This document shows, one piece after another, positions 42,608 through 54,556 of a stretch of 64,000 nt of DNA. The DNA is taken from NCBI GenBank assembly GCA_021432605.1, contig MU271147.1, positions 806,001 through 870,000 on the forward strand, written 5' to 3'. This DNA comes from Coniochaeta sp. PMI_546. Taxonomy: Eukaryota; Ascomycota; Sordariomycetes; Coniochaetales; Coniochaetaceae. Within the stretch, counting starts at the first letter, position 1, and every line of letters starts with the position of its first letter. The translations under genes and the position numbers were made by a program. Below the pieces are notes generated by a model. It did no database searches. It saw only the letters and a list, made by a program, of their open reading frames with translations, and had not been told where the DNA came from.

Positions 42608-42961
42608 TTATTCAGTGCCCTGGGACATGCAGCTGTAATCTCCGGGAAACCACACTCCACAGAGCATGGGCGAGTCCCCTTCTATCCATACTTGGGAACA
42701 GCAACAAAGGAGTAGCGGGTTTGGGTGGCATCCAGAGGGCTTAAGTGCAATTTCTCGATTCATCGCAAACCACCACATCAGGTCCTTGGGAGCTCCATCC
42801 TCCATATTACCTGTAGAGTCTTGTGGTTCCGCGCAGCCTACCTCGTCGCGATAACGGTACACACGAGCACTCGGTCCTTTGGGTGCTGTAGGTGGATATC
42901 GCTGAACACCTGAGGGTTTGCTCTCGGCTAGTTCGTCTTGCATGGATGCAATATGTTGCAT
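42608..42961 (-). CDS. Hypothetical small protein, 117 residues
   Basis: ATG at 42961 and an open frame to TAA at 42608, tail to tail with the Zn2Cys6 gene. It contains ESKPSGVQRYPPTAPKGPSA and a Cys/Trp-rich end (PLLLCCCSQVWIEG, MLCGVWFPGDYSCMS). No signal peptide and no family recognised. The nearly overlapping end with a real gene reduces confidence. Confidence 0.22.
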   Translation of the reverse strand: MQHIASMQDELAESKPSGVQRYPPTAPKGPSARVYRYRDEVGCAEPQDSTGNMEDGAPKDLMWWFAMNREIALKPSGCHPNPLLLCCCSQVWIEGDSPMLCGVWFPGDYSCMSQGTE

Positions 42962-43179
42962 CGTGGCGAGGGCTTTCGGCGGGCCACAACCTGTAGGATC
43001 CAAGTGTCATCATGGACCTAGACCACATGAAGTGAGAGATCACTTCGTACGGCTGAGAATCGGCGGCCGATAATTGTCGTCGTCTACGGGGGGATGCTCC
43101 TGATAAGTCCTCACCATTCTGGTACTTGGTCGGTACATTAAACGCAGTGATGGTACTCGTTACGCTTTTCCTTAACCAA

Positions 43180-43786
43180 CTGCGTCTGATACAGTTTGAG
43201 TACTCACTTGATTCTGACTCGTACCGGACGTTGGTGATTGCTAACAGTTATGTAGACATGAAGTCCAGCAACATTCTATTGGACTATGAGGGTACAAATA
43301 GCGATGGTACAACGGTTCGCAGTGTGCAGGTATCAGACTTAGAAGACGCAGTGATGCTGGCGCCAGGCAAAAACTTGCAAGACTGCATTTCTGGAAACCA
43401 TCTGTGGCGTAGCCCCGAATCATGGGCCCTGGCACGGCAGAACAAATCTTCTCGTTCGGCATCGTGGCAATCTACGTGATGCTCAAGGACATAGTGTTTT
43501 GGCCAAGCGAGGATATGCCGCCTGCAGCAGCTGTGACGAAGCTTGGAGGCCTATCCTTCGCAGACATACCTCGTACTTTGGCGATGAGGATGGCTTCCAA
43601 GGTCTTCTGGGGCACATCGGGAATGATAACCCGTCCTCTGAGCGCCTTGTTGTTCTTGCGGCTGAGGTGAACCCCGGAAGGCCGTTTGGGACGTATGAGT
43701 ACGTGGACGTGGAGTTCAGGGGTTTGGTTGTGAAAATGACGAACTTGGATCCAGCGAGATGGATATCGGCACGCGAGGCTTTGTAG
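43180..43786 (+). pseudogene. Protein-kinase-like gene relic (fungal atypical kinase, C-terminal half)
   Basis: Kinase motifs appear in the right order but in three reading frames. The first frame gives YVDMKSSNILLDYEG (catalytic loop), VSDLEDAVML (in place of DFG) and LWRSPESWA (APE-like). The second gives EQIFSFGIVAIYVMLKDIVF. The third gives RRHTSYFGDEDGFQGLLGHI to NLDPARWISAREAL and a TAG at 43784. The shifts fall near 43425 and within 43500-43550; neither has convincing splice signals. The N-terminal lobe is missing: no glycine loop or lysine is found upstream. The third-frame segments are characteristic of a large family of fungal kinase-like proteins. It is most likely a truncated, frameshifted pseudogene, unless the shifts are assembly errors. 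Confidence 0.68.
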
Positions 43787-45526
43787 CATCCGTGGTTTTG
43801 CTAGAAATATGACAGGGAGAGGACTGGTGTCGTGATGTCGGTCTGGAATGAGCTGAGCGAGCATACGGGAACTCTCCAAAACATCGTGAGCGGCTCTCAA
43901 TTGCCGCCGCAGTTGTAAGGGGACATCGAGGACGAACCCAGACAGTCGCCTAGAGATATTGGCCAACGTGATTCGCATTCGTCCATCCGTGTCTGCGTTG
44001 TTGCCTTTGAGAAACACTACTCTCAGTGTAAGAAGATGATCAGCGAGATGTTCTCGTTCGTCGAACATGTGTCCCAGCCAGCCGCTCTGGATTCGACCCT
44101 TGTCCTTGGCCCGGGGTCACGGAGGGCCTAGGCGTTGCAGAACATTCTTTTCGGGCTTAGATCAAGAGTCCGTGGCACTCAGCACCTTCAGTTGCAGACT
44201 CCTCCAAATCTGGGTCCCAAGAGAATGATTTGGCCTCCCAGGATATGGACATCCAGGTCCCCTTGTGAGATACGACGATGATCGACGTGTGACCAGGTAG
44301 TACGGTGTTACCGCTTGGAGTCATGACGGTCGGAGTGTCAGCGGTGTGGGCGGTTGATCTGATTAGAACAATGCCAGGACACAGTGGACAGTCCTACTCG
44401 ACCAGCAGCCAGGCACAAAGTGCGCACCTCGATCGCCACAAGGAGAAGACTGAGATGTCACATCGGGCTTGAGCCATTAGCTGAGTATCCTGATACAGCT
44501 GGTTTGATGACAGAGCCTAGCGTAAATTGTGCGGCGGCTACTCAAGTGCCGCTAGAGGTAGATTGCAGATCCCTGCTGAGGATCACTCCCTACCAGAGCA
44601 TAACTGCAAATTGAAAGAGCCACGATGATATGGATCGTCTGGTCGTCTGGTCGTCCGGTCGTATAGCTACAGGAAACATAGTAGTCGGCATAGAGAGAGC
44701 GAACCCTCCATCTGTAGCTTCCGTAATATACTCATATGATCCGCTGAACCTTTAATAAGATTTGCCTCTCACTTTGTCCAGACCAGTTATTCATCCTCAC
44801 CCAGACACAGGTACCGAAGGTACTTGCGCCGGTTTTACTTTCGGATGAGCTGTCAAGAAGATATAGGATGGAAGTCTAAATGTGAGCGAAAACAACTTTG
44901 CCTATCCGCGAGTGCTTATAACCTAGAGTCTAGCTCTCTCAAGTCGACTGAATAATAAGGCAGGCGGTAACATGTGGTGATTAAGCCCCAAAAGTATCCA
45001 TACTGCAAAGTAAGGTAGATAAGGCATACCCAACACACCCCGTGCCCCTTACCCATCCTTCTCTTAGTGTGATTGAAAACGTGGGTCAAAACCGGTCCTA
45101 CCGCCGCCATCGGACTCCCAAAGCTGTAGAGGACAAAGTGCAGAGCTATGAACCCCGAGAAATAACTGAATGATGTCTAGCTGAATGCTCGATTTGCATT
45201 AGAAGAATCTGGCTGATCGGTGCCAAAGATGAACCAGCTTCAGACCGTAATCAATTTTCCTTGCCCCTAGCGACTGAAATGTGGCGTTCACGTAGTCGTC
45301 GCTGGAACTCTTCCAACTGCTTCGCGCCAGTAGTCTCTACGGACTTGGCTTGCGCCAGCTGTTGCTTTGTAGACGTGGGCCGAGTGGTTGTGGGGCGATT
45401 CGTGCGATCTGCTAACGGCAGCATACTACACTTCGGTGCGCTCTGCTTGCGAGCGACGCTCAGTTTGTTGCTCTGGACAGCAAGGACGACAGTAGCTGTC
45501 TGCGGCTGCGAACTGTTACCGACCTC
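43787..45526. other. Intergenic, 1.7 kb
   Basis: No supported gene. It includes a short tandem repeat at 44632-44664 (listed separately) and the 3' flank of the STRAP gene. Confidence 0.45.
44632..44664. repeat. Short tandem repeat, unit ggtcgtct
   Basis: Four adjacent copies of an 8-9-nt unit: ggatcgtct, ggtcgtct, ggtcgtcc, ggtcgtat. It is the only such array in the surrounding 2 kb. Confidence 0.6.
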
Positions 45527-46822
45527 CTAGTCGGTGCCCCGTTCCGCAGTAACAGCGCCACCAACACCGCGCCACAGTCCATAGAAACCGTCACAGTTCT
45601 TCCACATCTTGATCGTGCCGTCCTCAGATCCTGTGGCATATAGATTGTTGTCAGGCGAGAAGGCGATCGACCAGATTGGACCATGATGACCCTTGTGCAC
45701 GTCTAAGTGAATGAGTTAGCCAAGTAGGTGACAAGGTGTACGAAGAGGACTAACCAATTTCAACGGCATCATCCCATCGGTAGACACGTGCCCACGTTCC
45801 GGGGTCCTCTCCGACAACAAACTTCTTGCCCTTGAGGTCGAGTCCAACGCTTGCAATACCATGAGGCAGAGTGATGCGCTTCAGTTCCTTGTCTGCTTTC
45901 TGTCCGCCCCAGAAGTACACCGTCTTGGCAGCAGCCACGGCGAGCACCGGGAGTCCACCTCCGATGTCCGACGTTGAGCTGTGCGAAGGTGCCAAAGAAA
46001 CAAGCTCGCATGACTTGATCTCACCATCAAGCTTCTCAGTGCGGATGCATTGCCGACTGGGTAGGTCGAACCACCGAAGCGTATCGCCGGACGCCGTGAT
46101 GATCACATTGGGGTCAATAGCCCAGGCAATGAATTTGATCGGCTGTGTATGCGAACCTTCACCGATCTCAAATGCCTGTGACGTCGGGATAGTGATAGGA
46201 GTAATTGTCGATTCCGCACCGTTCGCTCCTGGCGTGGTGACCGGCTCCTTCTCCTGAAGGTCAAACAATCGCAACTTCTTCTCGAACCCTCCTGTAGCAA
46301 TCATGCCGGAGTTATCGAAGGGATATGCCACGGCGCGTACGATGTGGTCGTGTTGGAGGTTGTAGAGAAGCTCGCCAGTGTATGTGTTCCAGATTTTGCT
46401 GCAGAAAGGTCAGCATTGCCCGCTTGTGACGCTAGCTGGGCAGAGAGCTTACGCTGTGAAGTCGGCCGACGCTGTGGCAGCAGTAGCAGCGTCAGGGCTG
46501 AGTTTAGCCTGCCAGACAGCTCCTTTGTGGCCGAGGAAAGTGCCGATCCTGTTATATGTTGGTCAGCATGAACTCGGTATAGCATACGAGGTTGCACATA
46601 CCAGTCGCCCGTCTGACCATCGCGAAGCATGGGATTTCCATCTTTCAAGTATTAGCATTTTTCCCTCGACCTGTGCCGGAGACGAACTGTCATACCCTTG
46701 CACGCTGAGATCATGTAGTACACATCATCCTTCTCCAGCGGCGAAAAGCTGATGTGTGGGACTGGCCGTGAGTGACCGTGGCAGGTTAAAGGAACGTATT
46801 GCCGGGGGGCGTCCGAAGCCAT
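45527..46822 (-). CDS. STRAP-type WD40 protein (serine-threonine kinase receptor-associated protein homologue)
   Basis: Five exons join across introns 46695-46642, 46601-46549, 46452-46399 and 45754-45703, all 52-54 nt, giving 360 residues. Exons 2 and 3 are small (40 and 96 nt). The protein starts [20 protein letters not shown] and continues [53 protein letters not shown] and [21 protein letters not shown] seven-bladed WD40 propeller is completed by [20 protein letters not shown] in the last exon. DGxPMLRDGxTGDWIGTFxGHKGAVW is the STRAP signature. In animals STRAP binds the SMN complex and TGF-beta receptors; in fungi it is a little-studied core scaffold, probably in RNP assembly or translation. 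The C-terminal tail beyond the propeller is short. Confidence 0.9.
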
Positions 46823-48092
46823 GTGCGCGTTGGGAAGAAAGTAGCAACACTGCTTCCCGATATATGTCCCGACAACGTAGCCCAGACGAGGTCAAGACGG
46901 ACGAAGAAGGTAACAGCAGTCGAAGATTCCGACTTTGAAAGTCCAGAAATGCCGAGGGGGAGTCAGAAGCGAAAGACTTGTGGGCAGTCTCGGGGTATCA
47001 ACGAATGCTAAATGCCAAAAAAGAACGTCGTCAATGGACGAGAGACCACGGCCAACAAGTTGACGATGGGATTCGGTGGCGATCTTGGATGAACGGCGTG
47101 GTCAACGAAACCGGCAGTCGATGTCGTTAAAGGGAAGGAGTAAACTTGGGTCGTAACGGTCGTTAGAACAGGGGTCAGGCCTGTGAGGAGAGATCAAAAA
47201 GGAAAAGAGAGGTTCCAGTCTATGCAGATCGATAGGTCATCATTAAGCCGTGCAAGAGTGAGGTAGGTACAGATCAGAGAGAACGACGGCGGGATCGCGC
47301 AGAGAACCTCAAAAGCGTTGCTGGCCAAGTCTCCGAGGCGGAAAGTGGAAACCGTCACAGGCTAACCTTACCTTACCTCAGAATCTAATCGCGAAGGTGG
47401 AGAACAGGAGGCAGCAGGGTCACATGCTTGGTCACATGTCCGGCTGGAAACATGGTGAGCGATCGCTTCACCGACCTGCATGCGGGGTAGCAGAGGAAAC
47501 GGTCAAGGGTTGGTGGGTTGGGGTATATGCGGGGTAGCTGTTTGCGCTGAGGGGTCCGCACTCGGCGACCTCCTTTGTAAAGACACAAGAACTTATGGCG
47601 CCTCACAATATATGTCTAGACTTCCTACTAGTGTACAGGAAAATCCGTTGGATCTGGACAAGAATAATCAGAGCTGAGGAACAGAGCAGAGTTCACAGTT
47701 CAAAGTACTAACTTCAAGGCATGACGTCAGGATGGCTTGTGAGGCGGGCATTTATCAGCTGTGAGCTCAAGGAATGACAGCTGCCAGCGCCAGCCTTCAC
47801 CCAATTGTAGGAAGATTAGTGGGGTAAAGTGCCCGACAGCGAGAGAACACGGTCGAAGCTTGCCCCAGCCCGCGAACCTGCCTCTTGGAACCTAACCGAC
47901 GACGTCTCGTACACTAATCAACAAACAACCATTTTAAAAGTCGGTTGGCGTCCACGGCACGCCTCTACACCGCCCTTGACTCTTGTGCCTAGCGTGACCT
48001 AACTTCATGATCTCGCGGCCAGCACACTATCTGTCTTCCTTCGGCGAGCGCCGCTTCTTCAACCAGTGTCCTACGTTTCGAGTCTCGGCAAG
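46823..48092. promoter_or_regulatory. Divergent promoter region between STRAP and doa1, 1.27 kb
   Basis: Both genes start outward from here. A run of ccttacctta sequences occurs at 47367-47378. No gene is supported; frames of about 70 codons are present but featureless. Confidence 0.4.
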
Positions 48093-50680
48093 ATGTCAGA
48101 GTTCAAACTTTCGGCGCAGCTGCGTGGCCACAACGCCGATGTCAGTATCATCTTTGCTTATTGTCACATCAGGAAGCAGCCTTACTGACATACCTAGGTT
48201 CGAGCTGTTCTCTTCCCAAGCCCCGATCTGATCTTCTCCACCTCCCGCGATCAGACCGTTCGAGCGTGGCGTAGGACCTCGGCGTCCCCGCCGCAATTCG
48301 AGCCTTCGATTACGACTCAAGGCCATGCATTTATCAACTCCTTGACATATATCAGGCCTGGCCAAGCACAGGGATACGAGGACGGACTAGTAGTATCCGG
48401 CGGCCAAGACACGATCATCGAGGTTCGCAAACCAACTGCTACACCATCCGACAATGCCGAGAGGCTCCTTATAGGACACGGACACAACGTCTGCACGCTA
48501 GACGTGTCTCCCAAAGGCACTTGGATTGTCTCGGGCGGATGGGATGGCCAGGCTCGCGTCTGGAGCGTTGGGAAATGGGAAACCGAGTTGCTTTTGAAGC
48601 ACGACAGTGAGGATTCAGTCAGAAGTGTTTGGTCCGTGCTGGCACTGGACGAGAATACCGTGGTCACAGGCAGCGCTGATAACAATGTACGGCTCTTCGA
48701 TCTGCGCACTGCTGTTGGAGGAGAGGTGCAGCCACGGGTGATCATGCCGACCCCAGCCGTTGTACGAGCCCTGTGCAAGATACCCAGCGGCATCAAAGGC
48801 CATCCTAGTGGTGCGCATATTGCCAGCGCGAGTAACGATGGAGTCATCAGGCTGTGGAAGGTCAACGGGCAGCAGGTTGGGGAACTTCACGGTCATGACA
48901 GCTACATCTACTCGCTGGCATCTCTGCCTACCGGCGAGATAGTAAGCTCTGGTGAGGACAGGACTGTGCGGATATGGAGTGGCACCGAGTGCGTACAGAC
49001 TATTACTCACCCGGCCATTTCGGTCTGGAGCGTTGCGGTCTGCTCAGAATCCGGGGACATTGTCTCAGGTGCGAGTGATAATATGGTCCGAGTCTTCACC
49101 CGAAGTCCTGAGCGAGCTGCGGATGCCGAGACCATCGCGCAGTTCCAAGATTCGGTCAAGGCGTCTGCCATTCCTCAGCAGCAACTGAACACGACTATCA
49201 ACAAGGAGAAGTTGGATGGACCGGACTGGCTTAAGAAATATTCCGGGAGCAAAGATGGGCAGGTGAAAATGATCAGGGAAGATGATGGATCTGTCACTGC
49301 CCATCAGTGGTCCTTGAGTGAGTGCATCTCCTTCGCGCGCACTCCCCGTTCGGCGTGTCGAGTGTCAAGGAATCCTTGCTATGTAGGAAGCAGCTAACAG
49401 TTTTCGCAGGTGGCCAGGAGTGGATTGCAGTAGGCACCGTGGTGGATGCTGCAGGCAGTAGCGGAAAGAAAGTCGAATACAACGGGAAGGAGTTCGACTA
49501 TGTTTTCGACGTTGACATCGAAGATGGGAAGCCTCCACTCAAGCTACCATACAACCTATCTGAGAACCCGTACGAACGTGCGACGAAGTTCCTGGGCGAC
49601 AATGAGCTTCCGTTGACCTACCTCGACAGCGTCGCCAACTTCATTGTGGAAAACACCAAAGGAGCGACGATCGGTCAAGCAACGGAAGCGCCTGGTGGTG
49701 CAGACCCATATGGAAGCGAGTCTCGTTATCGACCTGGCGATGACGCCGCAACACCGCCTAAGAAGAAGTACTTGCCGCACGCCGAGTTCATCACTCTCAC
49801 CCAAGCCAAGTTTGAACCCATCCAGAAGAAGGTTTTGTCCGTGAACGCCAACTTGATTGCCACCGGTAACAAGCAACACGCGCTCAATCCCTCTCAAGAA
49901 TCCATCCTCAAGGACCTTGTTTCGACTCTCACAGCCGCATCTGGCACCTCAAAAATCCCGACAATATCAGACGCGGCGGTATCCCTCGTCATCAAACTCG
50001 CTACGGAGTGGCCATATGCCGACCGTCTCCCTGGCCTTGACCTCCTTCGCTGCATCGCTCCGTCGCCAGCCCTACCCAAAATTCACACCTCTATTGTGCA
50101 AACAGCGCTGTCCGCCGCTCTTGAGCCCGATACCGTCAATCCTGGGACTCGAGTAAACGAGAACACGGTCATGATGGCTCTCCGCACTATCACTAATCTA
50201 TTCGCTTCCCCTGCAGGACGATCCGTCGTTGCGCATGGGGCGCACGACGTCGTGTCGACTCTAGAGAGAATTGTGGGAGTGCCCGAGGGCGTGCCATCGG
50301 CAGCCAGCACAGAAGAGAGCGCCATTGGCAAAACCAATCGCAACGTACAGATCGCACTCACTAGCGTAGCATTCAACTATGCCTGCCTAGCTTACATGCA
50401 ACACAAGAAGAGCCAAGAAGCGGCCGATGTGCCAGAGATTGGCGTTGACGTGTTGGCGCTACTATGCAATATCTTGGGCAAAGTCATCAAGGATCAAAAC
50501 GATAGCGAAGTCCTATACCGGGCATTGATGGCGCTAGGCATGATGCTTGCCATCGGTGGTGAAGTGAGGGATACGATCAGGGCTTTGGACGGCGAAGACT
50601 TCATTCGTGATGCGATAAAGAAAGGGAGTGAGGATAGAGTCAAGGATGTGGGAGCCGAGTGCCTTGCCTACTTGCGGTAA
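48093..50680 (+). CDS. doa1: Doa1/Ufd3 (PLAA, Lub1) ubiquitin-binding Cdc48 cofactor
   Basis: Exons 48093-48140, 48198-49317 and 49410-50680 give 812 residues, the usual length. Intron 1 (GTCAGT...ACCTAG) splits HNAD/VRAVLF; intron 2 splits WSL/S/GGQEW. A seven-bladed WD40 propeller occupies residues 1 to about 300 (STSRDQTVRAWRR, SGGWDGQARVWSVG, SGSADNNVRLFDL-like, SSGEDRTVRIWSG). The PFU domain (about 387-480) contains GGQEWIAVGTVVDA and EYNGKEFDYVFDVDIEDGK. The C-terminal PUL domain (about 540-812) is an armadillo-type helical repeat. Doa1 binds ubiquitin through the propeller and PFU, and Cdc48 through PUL, and acts in ubiquitin recycling, mitochondrial quality control and membrane-protein sorting. 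Cytosolic and nuclear. Confidence 0.95.
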
Positions 50681-53417
50681 GGTAGCTGGGGATCTTGAAG
50701 GGGACTGCTGCGGGCAACGAGACCCATCGTTACGTTTACACGGTTGATGGCTCTCGCCACGAATGGGCTGAATGACTAATGAGCAAAGCCTGTCATTGCA
50801 GATTTGGTATTGAGGGGTGCTACTTGAGAGTAGAGGTTCCCTTCCGTAGCATCACGTATACTTGCACATGCACATCACCTCAATGCAGGTTTGAATGATA
50901 GAGGTCACGATCATACCAACTGGGAGATCTGCTTCCGGCAACCTGGAAGTCTTGTGAGCTTGTAGGAAGATTACGTTATCATCCTCGTATTCTCTGCACT
51001 CTGTTCTCCAGCAGCTTGTGCGCCCGCATGGCAAAATGCAGATGCGACAACATGGAATATGCAAAGTCGAGTGAGTGGTTGATAGGCACGGTGCGAAGTC
51101 GAAACGATCATCGCAACCTGCAAGACAGAGTAGTGTGTTTGCTTTCAGCGTCGTATACGTCGAAGTGGTAGCGGCATACTAGGACAAGAAAGAGGCCACG
51201 ACATGGCTAGAACCGGATATAATGCCGTGCTGGCTTCGGTCTGGCGGTCAAGCATAAGCCAGATGATAGAGCCAGCGAAAAGAGAAGCGGCTGTGTTGCG
51301 AAGACAGCAATTGTGATCCACTCGGCGTGTGGTGACCCTGCAGGTGTGCCATCATCAGGAGATCGTCTTTTTCGCAGTGGACAGTGTGTCAAGGTTTGCG
51401 GAGTCAATCAGGGATACGACTTCCAGGTCCCAATAGCCTGACGGCTCTGAAGAAACTGCATTTGTTTCCAACGACACATATTTGTGAGGAGATGCGGCTC
51501 CGAGTGTTCATCTTTGGACAAGGCATCTCGGATTCATCTCAGTCACCAACAGATAACCAATCAGCTCTCGAAACCACTGGGAATAACAGACTTGCTCAGT
51601 CGAGCCTGCTCAATATGGTTTCCCTAGAAGAGAAGCCATAAGATTGACAGACCGAAAACAAGTGGGTAAAGCAGTCATGGAAAGGGGCACATCTTAGTCA
51701 GAGACGCCGCACCCTACGATACCAGGATGGACATTGTATAATCTGAATGCTCCGGAACATCTGACAATGGAATCACCTTGCCGGAGCCATCATGTCAAGA
51801 TAGCGAACGGCAGATTCACATGCGGAGTCAGGAGAAGTTTCAGAGTTTCAGGCACAGCTTCATCCAAACGCACGAGGTAAGGAAGAAGAGGCTGAGATTC
51901 ATTGCCGACTCGACCGGTTTGCTTCGCTTCATGTTGATGACGAAAATTTTGGGCGCTCAACTGGCTTCCGCAGAGTCTTGCGACAAAGGCGGGCGGATAA
52001 AGCCCGGGTGGACCGCGTTTTCGACAAAGGGGTTGATCATGTTGATGACGACAATAGTGCAAGCGTCAATTTTGGGCGTACGTACGGCGGCTAGTACGGA
52101 GAATGAGGAGGGCCGGAATGAAGGAAGAGAATGAACGAGACGAGAACTACGGCCAAGGAAGTCGCCGAGGCCGACTGCAGCGAGGCCGGGCCGGGGGCCG
52201 GTGACATATCGATCTCACACTGGACGCAGACGAGCAGATCCAAGAGCTCTTGAAGCGAGAGGTGAGCTATGAGGACGGCATGCCGCGAATTCACACTGTC
52301 GGTGTTCCACCCCGCCCGAGCCCAGCTCGCCAGGTAATCATGCTCAGGCACAGCTGAAATACGGAGATTCCCCGATTCAAAAGAATCGCTGGATCCCGAG
52401 TTGCAGCTCGTTGGCCACCGCGACCTAGCTCACTCAATCACGGACGAATATTTAGAGGAGACCGGTTTCAATTTTGAAGACAGTCAAACGTCTCCAACTG
52501 GGTTACATGCGAGGAGAGTGTTGCTGATGGACGGAAAAAACGAGAAGAGGACGTATTGCTAATAATGCATGCTATGCGTTTAGAGAGGCTAAAGGGTCGT
52601 GTATTGCGATATTTTCGCGAAGTCTCCCCGCATGTTAGTCAGATAACCCGGATAACGATCCACCCTTGGGTAAAAATAGAAGCTCGTCTCTGAACTTCGC
52701 TGAGCAGTATGTAATCCGGCTGCATGGCTAGACTCAATGACAGACCTAAGGATATTTCTCCCATTGGGGAGTTCGTATCCCAGAGATCGGTGTAATATGC
52801 TCAACACGTCAGGACGGCGGGCTGAGCAAGGTGGGGTTTCAATGTGGGCAGCATATAAACTGCGCGTGGACGACGTCTGGAAGCCTGTCATGCGGAAACT
52901 CGTTTCGTTTCCTTTTCTTGTCATTTGAAGTGCTGTGAGATACGGGAGTGTAGCACATGGACCGAGTCACCAGTGATCTGCGAAGTCACCCGCGATGGAT
53001 AGTGACATTAAAAGGATCAAAAATCGTTCAGACAAGATTTTATTCTGATACAAGGAAAGCGCTCATCACTACAGTGATAGCACCTCTCATCTTGTCCCCT
53101 TTCTTTCTTTGCTGGTTTTGGCCAAGCAAGCGAACAGGGAGCAAGTGCTTTACCCGTTGCGTCCAAAAGAAATGTCTGCCGTCCAAGTGGACGACCCTTC
53201 TCCCAGTCAAACTGATTAACAGATATAGTACCTAGTCCAAAGGAAAAAGCAACCAAAACACGGCCCGGATATCTCTCCAAGGCGCGGGCTAGACGCGCCC
53301 ATTCGCCAAATAACGCCGGTATATATGCCAGAATATACAGAGGGAGAGTAAACACTTCATCTCTCCCCACCACACCACGCGACTATGTTCCCCGAGCAAT
53401 CTTCGTCTGCCTCACAT
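50681..53417. other. Intergenic, 2.7 kb
   Basis: The largest gap in the window. No whole gene is supported. A short coding-like stretch occurs at 52206-52356 (reads HIDLTLDADEQIQELLKREV) with no start or splice partners. A partial direct repeat is present: catgttgatgacg at 51930-51942 and 52038-52050, each followed by aattttgggcg at 51945-51955 and 52068-52078. Confidence 0.4.
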
Positions 53418-54274
53418 TCACAAGAGTACCCAAAGACCGCCAACTACTGCTGGCAACCAACCAGCGTACGACAGCCAGCTGCGGCTGCGGTTACGGCCAA
53501 AGTAGAAGAAGGTCGCCTCAGCGCCGCTGGTGACGTTGTTTGCTCCCGAGGCGCGGTTGGTGATGGTGTAGACATCCGCAAAGCCGATGTCGTTGCTGTT
53601 GAAGCAGTTGGTCTCGTTTACTATCTCGAGACGCGGGTCGTTGGGCTCGACAAAGGTGATGTCAACGCACTAGGACCAGAGTTAGCATCCCTCTTGGTAA
53701 CTGACAAGGGGGGAAAAGTCGCAAGAGCTCACCGAGTACAGGGCAGCACCGTGCACCGCCAGCTCGACCAACTGGATCGTTGCGTTATCGCCAGCCTTGA
53801 CGTTTGCCCCGGCCGGAAGTGGTACTTGTGGTAAGCAAACCGTTCCGGGATACGGGTTCTTGCTCGGTCCGAGGATCTGGAAGGGCGGCACCATCGGGTT
53901 CGACATGTTCTGCGGGCCGCCGTCGGGACCGTCTGTGCCGAAGCCGAGATTCACGTACATGAAGGCCGTGGCATGGCCTTGGAACCATCCCGGTTGGAAT
54001 GCAACTGCTCCTCCTGTTGTTGGCCAGAATGTGCGGTTTCTGCTTGTGCCCATGCCGCCGCCTGTTTCAGCGCTCATGGTTAGCATATTCCGGTAGAAGA
54101 AGAGAGGGGGAACAGGAACGGAAGAATCAGCTTACATGGGTAAATCCACTGCATACCGAATGGCCATGTCTCGTTTGTTATCAGGTTGTTTCCTCGGGTA
54201 CCCGGATATGTGAAGATTGTGTGTGCGGATGCTGCTGCCGCACAGGCGACGGCCAGGAGTGATGACGAGAGCAT
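53418..54274 (-). CDS. X325/BIM1-like copper-binding LPMO-related secreted protein, GPI-anchored
   Basis: Three exons join across introns 54135-54062 and 53732-53670, giving 239 residues. A 17-residue signal peptide ends in ASA and leaves His18 as the mature N-terminus (HTIFTYPGTRG), the copper-binding histidine brace expected of LPMO-fold proteins. PCGGGMGTSRNRTFWPTTGG is created by the first splice and fits the X325/BIM1-like family (PF20238) rather than AA9. The four cysteines of the mature protein (YPCGG, TVCLP, LYSCVD, ETNCFN) match its two disulfides. NATIQLVELAVHGAALYS is also typical. The end WLSYAGWLPAVVGGLWVLL is a GPI signal preceded by a Ser/Asn/Gly-rich region. Family members bind copper at the cell surface; BIM1 is a Cryptococcus copper-acquisition factor. 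They lack known polysaccharide oxidation activity. Confidence 0.87.
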
Positions 54275-54534
54275 CTTGGCAGATGGGTACGTCTTCGAGA
54301 CTCAAGAAAATTGGTCCAATGTCGAAACTGTTGATTCCAGACTGAGAAACAGCGTTCTGACTCTCTTCAGAACGAAATCCTTCTCGCAGAACCCTGGTAT
54401 ACAACGGCTTCACCTTAAGCTGACAGTCGGACCAACCCCGCCTTTTTTACCCGGCTTCTTCAGTTGGCGATCAAGATCAGCCAAAATCCCTGAGCAGATC
54501 GCTTATCGTCTGTGCAGTTCCGCAATGTGTTGCA

Positions 54535-54556
54535 CGTCGTCGTCGTCGTCGTCGTC
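54535..54556. repeat. (CGT)n microsatellite
   Basis: Seven uninterrupted cgt copies plus one base. A minus-strand frame through it would encode an Asp run. Confidence 0.85.
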
